In this document: one piece after another, positions 53,976-64,000 of the stretch
How the letters are laid out: the number at the start of each line of letters is the position of its first letter
How positions within the stretch are numbered: position 1 is the first letter of the stretch
Assembly: GCF_020184175.1 (NCBI RefSeq)
Contig: NC_065530.1
Span: 60,303,260 to 60,367,259, forward strand
Source of the DNA: Aphis gossypii
Lineage: Eukaryota; Arthropoda; Insecta; Hemiptera; Aphididae
Reading direction: 5' to 3'
DNA: 64,000 bases
Made by a program: the position numbers and the translations under genes
The notes under the pieces: generated by a model
Seen by the model: the letters and a program-made list of their open reading frames with translations, nothing else
The model's database searches: none
Told to the model about the DNA's origin: nothing

Positions 53976-56224
53976 CGGTTCCCACCCATATAGTGGGCCG
54001 AACGTTATTTCTTCATAATTTTCCATATAGTTCCCTCGTCAGCATTCCGTAGTGTACACACAAGTACGTGTTACTACTCCGCCCTTTTTAGTAGTAATCA
54101 CTGATCGTATCAGAGAATCAATTAACAGCTATCCGAGTAATTATATTGTATTCGGTAGGACAACCGAAATATTTATATAATATACTGAATCTTCGTTTCT
54201 AGATAGTCGACAACGAATAAAAGTCTTATTATTGTAATGTGTCTTTGAATAATTCAGTGTAGAAATAACATTCAAAAAACCATTTTTTCCAAGTAAGTGT
54301 CTCATTTTATGTACTATACAGTATACATATTACATACCTATACGCAAAAAGTTTAAATTTATAAATATTGTGTTGTATGTATAATAATATAATATTATAC
54401 GTATCGACATTATTATAATTATTGTAAATATCGTGGAGTTTATTTAGAAGTGGAGGATTAAATAGGTGTCTTTATAGTAAGGTATTGAAAATAGTTCGTA
54501 TTCAAAAAAATAACGCAGGTACCTATTATGGATATTATGGATAGGTTTACCCATTAGCTACATATTATATATGTACGGTAGTATAGTACACTATAAACGA
54601 TTTCTGTGGTGCAAGAAATGTGGCGGGAAAGGGTTTAAGATAGTGTTAACTAGGTATACTGAGCAAATAACGGAAAAAAAAATAACAAAATATTTGATTA
54701 TGTTATGTATATGATATCATATAATATTCATTATCGTAATAGTATATCATTATAAGATCAAGATCATGGGCGTATTTAACCCTTAAACCCTCGCTCGAAT
54801 ACACCGCTGCATCATATGGGTTAGAACGGTTGGGTTCGTTCCTAGGTACGTTACATCGAGTATATCATGTTAACCTGTCTATGTGTACATTATTTAGTGT
54901 TTTAAATAATATGTTGATGATATAGGTAGGCAGTACGAACAGTGCCCGTGTACAGAAAAGTAGCTTGATACCTAATAGCGGACTTCCTGCTCGTATATAT
55001 GCATATTATACACACTTAAGCCGGTACGTACGGATACAATATACGCACTGTATATTATTATTATATCTTCGAGATGAGAATAACAAATCTTATATAGCCA
55101 CCGGAATGATGTGAACTATTTATAAAAATAACTATTGTAATGCTTATAATAACGGCCTCGTTAGCTTCTTGGACGTTTGATATGGAGTGAATGGTGAACA
55201 GTCATCTGACGAATACCACGAAAACAAATTCAGACACCTCTGTCAGAACGGGTCATTGTGTTTGCCGAGTACCCATATTTTTACTATAATAATACATATT
55301 ACAATAGATATAAAATAAATTTATACTCATAATAACAAGAGGCATCTCCTATACCTACCTCCAAAATTATTTAACGGACATGTTTCTATAGACACTAATA
55401 TACGAATATCGGGGCTTCGTCCACGCGCTCACGACACTCCGTAAGATTTCCCACCAAATAGTTTCTTTCCACCGCTGTTGTTTATTATTAATATATATAT
55501 AGATACATCATACTATATTTTAATATCGCACCCGCGCGAAAGCGGTGATCGGTTAGCAGACCGGAACCGATCCAAAGTAATCGGGGCGTAAAAGGGAATG
55601 AAATATTCTCCAAAATTATTCGAAAATGTATACCACTCGGTCACGTGACAAGTCAAAAAACCACCAGCTGTCGATGATTTTTCGGAAAATTTGGCCGACT
55701 ATAATTATGCAAACATCTGAACGATGTTACATTAGACGCGCAGAGCGGAAGTCCGGGACGGGACACGGTTCAATGCAAACAGTTGTCGAAGCACTAGCAC
55801 TGGAGTACATACCGATGACATAATAATATATAGGTACCGTCTCGAAAACTCGATTGGACGGGAATTGGATAGACTAGATATGAATTTAGGAAAACTTAGT
55901 GGGTAAATGACACATTACAATGCATAATGACATAATAATAATTTATATTGTCATCTCTGTGTAATTTTTATTTATATTTATAATACATATCCATTTTTAT
56001 GTAAATGCAATTTATTTGGATGTGACAAACTATTGAGATTTTTTTTTCCAAACTGTTTTCAATGATATTAAAAGTACATTTTCAATTTCTTATTCGTTAG
56101 ATAGAATATTTAAATTATAATAATATAAGTGGACCAACATTTTTCGAAGTGCCTATTCCATTTTGCATGCAGTCTAAATACTCTATATACTAAATTAGAA
56201 TTAAAACAATTTTTTGTTTGATAT

Positions 56225-56226
<2 letters not shown>
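53976..56226. other. AT-rich non-coding DNA with a CG-containing patch
   Basis: No gene is identified. A CG-containing patch at 55400-55830 carries a plus-strand frame with an ATG at 55626 (65 codons, to 55823) whose residues are basic and mixed but match nothing I know. The rest is AT-rich. Confidence 0.5.

Positions 56227-56305
<79 letters not shown>
56227..56305. repeat. (TG)39 microsatellite
   Basis: About 39 uninterrupted TG units, the longest simple repeat in the window. Such tracts are usually highly length-variable between individuals and can adopt Z-DNA. Confidence 0.97.
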
Positions 56306-56307
<2 letters not shown>

Positions 56308-59300
56308 TTTATTGTCATTTAATTTCGGTCTTATAGTTAAATAGAAATAGAAATTTTTTAGTTAAATAGTATTTACTACGGCATCCCATACTTACATGTT
56401 ATATAATAAAATATTATGTTTAATCGTGTAATGTACACCGTAGTCCTTGAATTTGGAATTTTCAATAATGATCCATAGATAATAATAATGCATATGATAA
56501 ATACTTACTCACGGTATTAAGCCTATCGGTGCACTCATAATAAAGACATTACTCACAACATTATACATAATATTATAGGAATGACGCGCATAGCATTGAA
56601 CACGAATTTTTCTGTTCTAGACTTGACTACTTGAGTCATACATAACCCCTACCGGATGTGTAATAATTATGCTCGTATCAATAAGCGTCTAATAGTCGAA
56701 CATTGCAAAATATACTCGTAAATGTTCGATTATCTTATTTTTTTCGTATCTAACTCATTTTTTTATTGAATATAACAACGATTAATAGTAAAAAAATAGG
56801 CTTCTAAAATCTAAAGTCGTGTGTAGCGTTGGATCCGTAAATGACAAAACTTAACAAATTAAACTATATTATAATATTGTTTGATCAAATATGATATTTT
56901 AATCTACCAATAAAATAGTTCATAGACATATAAGGTTAACACAGTTATCATGATGAAAATTCAAAGCTAACAGTTTTTCAACGAAAACAAAATGGAAAAT
57001 CTATCATACGTATTTATTATTTAAAAGTAAATATTAACTTTCTACATCTCAGAGACTTAAATGTTGACTATTGCTATCTGCCGATTTGAAATTATAGTTT
57101 CAATGTTGAACTTGTTTATTTTTCATCATATTCTTTTACCGGCTATATCGCTGTCTATAATAGTTTTAATTGTTCGCATAATAAGAACGTTTCAACGTGC
57201 TATATGCGTGCATCATTTATTGAGAATCTGTCCTTAAGAATATATTAATGAAGTAAATATACAATATTATAGATATCAGTCCGTGCGTGTCAGTCTAATC
57301 GTGGTAATTAATTAAATATATATATATTATTTATGCGTGCGCACAATGTAGGTACCAACTACTAATACTTATAGATATAAGTATTGGTAGTTCGTACACG
57401 TAATAATTTAAATAAGAAAAAAATCCTATGACCTATATAAGGAAACCAACACTTTTTAATTTGCGATGCGTGTGTTTGAGAATAATTTCCTCTCATCAGA
57501 AATATGCAGTTTGCATCATTGAATAATATAATTAACTACCTACACATTCAATAACAAATTGCGAAACATGAATATTACCATAAGATGTTTTGCTAATCAC
57601 GGCTCGATTAAATTATGATGTTTTTTTACAAATCCAACATTGAAACAAAATTCTGTGTGTGAGTAAATCATAGTACGGTATGCTTTTTTATTTAGCGTAG
57701 GTGTGGCTAAATAGTGTGGTATGCGGTGGCCTGCTAATAGTCAAAATTGTAAATAGTTTTTGGACAAGTTTAGTTAAAAATGTACCTTAATTTAAAATAG
57801 GGGTTATAATATAGGATTCTATATTCCTTGATTATTGCTAACTTTTTTTTATTAACTTTTTTTTTCTCCAAGAATTTAAACAATTTAAAATATACAAGAC
57901 TGCTTTAATTATCAAAAAAAAATTTTAATCTCTAAGCTTTTGAATATTATTATTAAAATCGGTTAGTATAATGTAAATTATTAATGTACTTTTATAAAAT
58001 AGGTGCCTACAATGTATTAATTTATAAGTTATACCTAATAAACTAATAATACAATAATATATAAAAAAATTCTGAATTACATTACGCTTTTCTAATGTCT
58101 TACTGTTGGAAAAATGTTTGACTTAAATGTAATTACAACTAATCAATTTTGTCTAAAAATATAGAAAACTAATTTTAAAGAAAACTACAAATATTTATAA
58201 GTAATCAAAAAGCGATACAACACTATAAATTATTTCAACCAATTTCGAACAGTATGTTGGATAAAAAAAAAAAAGATAATGATAAATAATTACCCCTTTA
58301 TTATCCCTTTATATACTCGTACTATAATAACGGAGATTAAGGTTTAGGTCAGGTGATGGAAATAAGTCGAGTATCTAATTGCGTTATCGGCATGTTACAT
58401 CAAGTGAAGAGTAAAGTAATTTAGAAAAAATAATTCCTACATTAATTTACTTATACGAATATTCATAACAATGTTATTATATCAAATTATTTCATAACAT
58501 TTATATTGAATTGCTGTAAATGTACAAGTTAATGGGTTTTTGTAAGTTCCTGTATAAAACCCAAATTAAGAAAAAATATATACACGACTTTCTATAGTAG
58601 ACAGGTTAATATAAGATATATTTGATATTTATTAAGTTCCTGGAGAGTAAAAAATATAGTATGTAGTGTAAGTTTTTACATGCTGACAATCATTACGGTT
58701 TTTTAACTGAGTCATTCATACTTGAAGGATGTTTCATTTTTATGACAAGTCCATGTAGTGATATTTTCGATTTATTGAGCTTCTTCATTATGATGTAGGA
58801 TCCATATTATATTTTAATTGTTTAATTTTAGATCACTGAAATAATAATTTGGAGGAGTGTGAATACATACTTTATAATTTATGTAATATATATATATATA
58901 TATATTACTTTATTTTTTATTTATCCAACAATATACTCGTTGATACTGTGTGATAAAATTTACCTTTTTTAGTGTATACTTACACAGTTTTAGTTTATGG
59001 ATTAAGTGCACTTTATAGTTTAAAATATATTTGTGGTATGATTTCAATTTTTGAAATATTATAGTTTATTAGTTTAAATGGTTTTAACTTCTCAGCATAC
59101 AGTCTAATAAAAAGTATACTAATAATAAATATAATATTATATTTCTAAAAACATAACTGCATCATAAAATCCTTTTTTTTTTAATGAAAAATAAAAGGTT
59201 TATTTATGAACATTTATTGGAAAATAATTATATAATAGGTACATTTATGATTAATAAACTTAAAAAAATTAGTATTAGTAAAACCATATTAGTTTCGAAT

Positions 59301-59839
59301 GAGAATTAAATCTGTTTTATTATATTTTTATGATTATCATGAACAAATTTAATTTTATTTAGATATTGTATTATAAATAAAAAAAAATCCAACAAACATT
59401 TTTACAACTCTAAAACGTCCATGATTAATACATTTATTTACAGAGAATCATTATTAGATTAATTTATAATGCCGTTTTATTGGATTTCTAAAAATCCAGT
59501 TTCCTTTATCTGCAGTAATTAAACATCAGCCGCTTGTATATGAAATTGCACATGAAAATTTTACGACAAAACCTATTCCGGTCGTTTTAAAAGAATATAA
59601 AATAATCATATTATTAAGTTATAAGTTATTGACCAAGAATCCAATTAGATAATAATTAGACTGGTTCTTTGAATATCTTATGTAAATGTCACTGCGATAA
59701 CGACCATTCGTCATTTATCTACGTACACATAATATTATTATATATTATATACGCGCATCCGTACATTTTCATTGATAATCATTCCGTTTGGAATTCTATA
59801 AAATTTTCATCAGTTCGTCGGCATCGCTTAGTAATTTCG
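56306..59839. other. AT-rich non-coding DNA
   Basis: No gene and hardly any open frame. A hairpin at 57357-57392 is listed separately. A TA microsatellite lies at 58887-58905. Confidence 0.6.
57357..57392. repeat. 17-bp inverted repeat (hairpin)
   Basis: Arm AACTACTAATACTTATA (57357-57373) and arm TATAAGTATTGGTAGTT (57376-57392) are separated by two bases. They pair at 16 of 17 positions and the remaining pair is a G-T type wobble. The near-zero loop argues against a microRNA precursor and for a cruciform-capable palindrome or the fold-back centre of an element. Confidence 0.85.
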
Positions 59840-59873
59840 ACACACACATACATACGCGCGCGCGCGCACATAC
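59840..59873. repeat. Alternating purine-pyrimidine tract with (CG)n core
   Basis: Thirty-four bases alternate strictly between purine and pyrimidine: CA units, then CATACATA, then a CG core at 59855-59867, then CACATAC. CG/CA alternation is the classic Z-DNA-forming pattern. The minor poly(A) run at about 59903-59918 follows it. Confidence 0.9.
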
Positions 59874-60874
59874 CATATAAAACCAATGGGGTTTCTATCT
59901 CCAAAAAAAAAAAAAAAACTCTATCCACGTCAAACCACGCATGTATATATAACCATAAACCATCAGACGTTATTTTTTATTGTATATCGTATTGAAAAAA
60001 TAAATTAAAATTATGCTAATGCATTCACGCAGCTAGGCAGTTTATTAATATAATAATAATATACACTAATGTTATTCACTTTCGATAATAAATGCTCGAA
60101 AATCACCGTACAAAATAGCTGAAGACGACACGACGTCCGCTGTGCTATATTATATAGCTGTACATCAGTGGCGGGAAAATCGTCTTCGTCTAAACACGAG
60201 CGCGTCCCCGTGACCGAGACTATAGCTGCAGGTGTCCCGTCTCGTTTCTGTAATATAAAGGTTATACCTTTCGACTCCCGCGACGGGTTTTTTAATTGCC
60301 ACTTTTCCGTTCCTTCCCGTTTAGTCGTACGACGCGTTAGTAGGTATAGCGTATATTACGAAAACGATTTTGTTTAAATCTTTCTGCAGACACCCAACCC
60401 CGCCATAATACCGTGATTCAGTTGTAGTTATAATCTCTGTGCAGGTCGTTTCTCGGACCTTTACCGGTCCGCTTTCCTCCCGTTCGAAAAAAAAAAAAAA
60501 AGAAAAAGTTTGCGACCGAATGAAACCAAACGCAGACCTATTATTAATATAAACGATGGGTATTATACGTGATACCTCGTCCGCTGGCATATTATATTAT
60601 ATTATACCGCATCCGAACACCTCTAATCGCGAGCTGACAAAACACCCTTATTCGGAATCCGATAAGTATATAGTGTACAAACCATAATATTTTGTCGAAT
60701 ATTAAAATTGTTTATTGCCACGAAAACCAGCGTACGCCTATGATGTGTGTACGATCTATACCTATATACCTCTATACACCTACGGGCCGTATACATTAAC
60801 GTTTAAGAACAGGTTTTCTAGGTCACGTTCAAGGTTTGGATTTATGAAAAATCGATTACAAGGCGGCGGTGGTG
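59874..60874. other. Non-coding DNA with a CG-containing patch
   Basis: A GC-richer patch at 60160-60480 holds a plus-strand frame (60168-60377, GTG start, 69 codons) and a minus-strand frame (60321-60590). Neither has a motif and both look incidental. The patch may be regulatory. No gene is assigned. Confidence 0.45.

Positions 60875-60919
<45 letters not shown>
60875..60919. repeat. Compound (TA)n(TG)n microsatellite
   Basis: About seven TA units pass directly into about fifteen TG units. The short peptide frames on either strand here (Cys-Val or Thr-His repeats) are translations of this repeat. Confidence 0.95.
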
Positions 60920-60921
<2 letters not shown>

Positions 60922-63861
60922 TATTTTTATAAAGTGGTATTTCGATCCTATGTAATAATATAATATATGTATATAGGTGTTGGCTGCAGTCGAACCCGGG
61001 GCAGTGGAGAGGATGAAAATTTGGGTAGTTTTTCGTTGTTATACGCATACGCTGCGAGTATAACCGTTTGATTCGGCGGTTATTTCTAGCATACACGATA
61101 AGTGCATTAATATTTAATATATTATATAGTATACCTACCTATTATACTATTATATTAACCACTATAAATTATAATTTTATATAATATATTAAACTAACTA
61201 TTCTCGTTTGTGGGTGCACGTCAAACCAAGCTACCTATACGATATAGGTAAAACACGCTGTTAGTTTGAAACAAAAACTAGATATTTTTAATGCATACGT
61301 TGTATATGCCAGGGAGTTAAACTACGTATAAGTACCTATAAGTACCAAGCGTCTGTATATAGAAAGCAATTCTTTTAAAAGTAAATACTTAATATATTTG
61401 TAAAGAATTTAGGTTCCTAGAAATATATATTTTTTTTGAAATTGTATTTAACATGATCATTTTTTAAGTTTTTACTTTTTTTTATGAAACCGTAAATTTT
61501 TTATTACACATTCTAAAGCATAATACTTTTCTGAAAATTCAAATATTATATGATTTAAAAAATTGAATTTCGAATGACTGCAGCTTATAAATTATAGTTA
61601 CAACTTATAATTATTTGAACTTTAAAAAAGTGAATTAGTCGTATGTCAAAAAATCAACATTTGGCGGGGTGTCAATGACTCATTACACACCACGTGACAA
61701 AACTTAAAATTTGTAAAAGTTTAAACAACGCTACTCATCATTTGAAATTTGATTTTTATGTTCTAAAATTCTCAAAAAACATAGCTACTTTTCCGGAGTA
61801 TGGAATTAAAAATATGTATTATGCCATTATTCCAAAAATGTTAAAAACTTAAAACAACGATTAATATTTTTCGTTATACGTTAATAATTTTCGATATTTA
61901 AGTGTACACCATTCAGAGTATTGCCGTGGGTTTATATAATACAGTAGTATAGTGTGTTATTACTGTGATATGTACAAGTATTTTAAATTGCGTAATGTCC
62001 GTCTACACATTGGTCACTGCTCGTTGTTTGCAGAGCACCTATAGTGTCTACCTAAGTATTGTATAGAAAACTACAGCAGCTGCGGTAACTGCTATTATGT
62101 TTTTCGTATATACATTGTCCGAAAATTCAGTTTGTTCTTTAACGTTGAACACTTTATTGTTAACCCAACTCAGGCCATTTTAATCATAATAATCATATGT
62201 ATACATAAAATATTTTAAGACGGTGGACAACGTACATTGTAAATAGTTTGTTCAATTTATTATATTAGAAGTTAAGAGAGAGAGTTTTTATTCGCATTAC
62301 TGTGCTGTAGATTTTCAATGGGAAAGCCTCGTTAACGTACCAAAATAATATGTTCTTTATTATATTACAATAGTAAGCGTACAATATATTACGCGACACG
62401 TGCAGTATCTCGTGTAGTTCATCTTGGGTGAACATCTTTTTAAAAGCTTTAAAATCTATTTAACTCTTTTAGCGTGTTAAAAATAACTCTCTTTTTTATT
62501 ATATCGTTAGTAAACCGCCATCAATGATTACCAAATTTTATATTTATAGTCAATAATTTATACGACTGCACATGGCTTGTAATTTGAATAAATAGGTACT
62601 ATATAAAATAAATAATAATATTAAACATTAATACTTTTAAGTAATTATATTCATAATTTGTTCTTCCATTTACTACTTTAAATTTTTTTAAAATAGGTAC
62701 ACACAAATCGCATTAATTTTAGTGTTTTTATTTATTATAATCATTAATTAGAGTCCGCTCGTTTTAATTTTTCAATTACACTGTTACAATAATTCAACAT
62801 ATAAAATATAATTTATTAAACAACTGGAAATTATGTATACCAATGAAAACGGTGTAGTAAAATTATTCAAATTTATTAATTGTAATTTTTATGTATACTC
62901 ATAAAATATTAGGCGTATTATTGTCGAATTATTATTCATCGTAAATTCGTATTTTTTAAAAACCAAATACTATTAATTATTATAAATATTAATGGTAGTT
63001 ATAACATGATTTATAATAAAAATCGATTTTTTTCTCAATAGTTCACATCCCCATTTTTACCAATATTCAAATGAGGTCATTCACTCTTTAAATTTTGAAT
63101 CAGAATTATAGTATAAGTACATTTTAATAGTGACAAGATCGTCAACGTTCACAGTATCATATTACCATATTATAATTGTGTAATTTGTCAGAAATTATTT
63201 CAGAAAAATTATATTTTAAAACGAATGGTTTATATATTGCAGTATATAGAGTCACTTAACAATAAGTTTGCTGTCTTTTCACGTACAAAGTATACATGGT
63301 TAGAAAATTCGACACCCTTATGTATATCCTATAAATTTTAATATATTATGTACAATTTACCATTATCATCGTTTGAACTGTTTGCCTCGTAAAACAACGC
63401 AGAGATCGTTTACGAAAACGCTCGCGGGGTATTGTAGGACCGTTTATTCTACACACCCTTTCATCGAAATCAATTTTCTCGTCGTTTTCCTACACCTCCG
63501 GTATTTAATTAGTAGTGAACTATGGGATATCAGAGAAACATTATGTAACGTTTATACGTCATATCGATATTAGTCGAAGAATTCCCGAATTCTCGTAAAT
63601 CTACGTAACTATTCAGCGTTGGGTGGGAGGAGAGTATAGAGGAAGCTTGTGGGATTGTTCCTCTCTATATATACACGAACATGATATAATAATATTATAC
63701 ATTATGGTTTCCGAAGTGAGAAAACAAATCGATTTTTATGGGTTCGGGCGGGCGATAAAATAATATAATAAAATATATTATACGCTATTACACAGTATAT
63801 AACCGGTCCGTGCCGTCGTCACATAATATATAATATAGCCCCATAAGCGGTCCGTGTCCAG
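60920..63861. other. AT-rich non-coding DNA, repeat-like at 61400-61900
   Basis: No gene is seen. From about 61400 to 61900 the texture resembles the repeat-like segment at 16430-16900 (long A/T runs with phrases such as tggcggggtgtcaatgactc), which suggests an old interspersed element without visible ends. A GC-richer strip at 63370-63650 carries a 66-codon frame (63373-63573) without motifs. Confidence 0.45.
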
Positions 63862-64000
63862 ATGAACGTCCTCCGAAACGTCCTGTACCTCAGGACACTG
63901 CAGAGCAGCACCACAATACTGTGTGTGTGTACGGTAATATGTTTTTGTCTAATTGTACACATACACACGCGCGCGTATAACATGCTATATCGCGGGGAGA
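63862..64000 (+). CDS. Open frame running off the right edge (possible first exon)
   Basis: An ATG at 63862 in a GC-richer segment opens a frame that stays open for 46 codons to the end of the window. The first 17 codons use almost only G or C in third position, unusual in this AT-rich DNA, and read Asn-Val-Leu-Arg-Asn-Val-Leu-Tyr-Leu-Arg. A donor-like GTAATA follows at 63934, so the exon might end there. On the opposite strand an acceptor-like ACACACACACAG precedes another open frame over the same bases, so strand is uncertain. No family is recognised. Confidence 0.2.
   Translation, partial: MNVLRNVLYLRTLQSSTTILCVCTVICFCLIVHIHTRAYNMLYRGE

Noticed and set aside
55626..55823. 65-codon plus-strand ATG frame in a CG-containing patch
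   Set aside because: No motif, no splice or polyadenylation context, and the length is expected at this composition.
60988..61006. Minus-strand CCCGGGTTCGACTGC, similar to a T arm
   Set aside because: The stem does not pair across the loop and no A box is present.
1..64000. CRISPR array, rRNA genes, bacterial operons, viral genes or a defence system
   Set aside because: No regularly spaced repeats, no rRNA-like blocks and no recognisable protein family were found. The window does not show an identifiable novel system beyond the structures listed.

Overview
The window reads as nuclear DNA of a sap-sucking insect, most probably an aphid. The base composition is strongly AT-rich. Short TA palindromes (TATAATATTATA types), AAT/ATT microsatellites and the words TAGGTA, TACCTA and TATAGGTACCTATA recur throughout, a texture I associate with aphid genomes such as Acyrthosiphon. 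That assignment is inference from texture, because no marker gene is present. Nothing bacterial or viral is visible: no operons, no rRNA, no convincing tRNA, no CRISPR array.

I find no protein-coding gene that I can name. The longest open frames (about 115 to 177 codons) are spread over both strands, mostly lack an ATG near their start, and match no family I recognise. The window therefore looks like a long intergenic stretch or the inside of very large introns. A few short segments have exon-like traits (local GC rise, pyrimidine tract plus AG, GT donor, or a long open frame). I list them as low-confidence candidates: 7117-7152 (+), 20298-20816 (+), 49898-50245 (-), 52934-53125 (-), 53931-53975 (+) and 63862-64000 (+).

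Two structures are well supported. First, a unit of about 1.16 kb is tandemly duplicated head to tail (21151-22313 and 22314-23472), with about 0.6 % substitutions between copies and a TTA plus poly(A) tract at all three junctions. Each copy carries a promoter-like cluster: a TATATAAG box followed by a (TC)n/GAGA tract. The longest open frame of copy 1 is broken in copy 2, which argues against it being a conserved protein. Second, an 807-bp non-autonomous hAT-type transposon lies at 34526-35332, with CAGGCACGGC-type inverted ends and a perfect 8-bp target duplication, CGTATTAT.

Layout: 1-21150, AT-rich DNA with microsatellites, a perfect 12-bp hairpin at 13936 and repeat-like DNA at 16430-16900; 21151-23472, the GC-richer tandem duplication; 23487-34517, AT-rich DNA without a gene; 34526-35332, the hAT element; 35341-49890, mostly gene-free AT-rich DNA with one possible transposon end at 41036; 49.1-54.2 kb, a more complex part with GC-richer islands, the best open-frame candidates and a repeat beginning TACAGGGTGATT; 54.2-64 kb, AT-rich DNA with a 79-bp (TG)n tract, a 17-bp-arm hairpin at 57357, Z-DNA-prone CG/CA tracts and an open frame running off the right edge.
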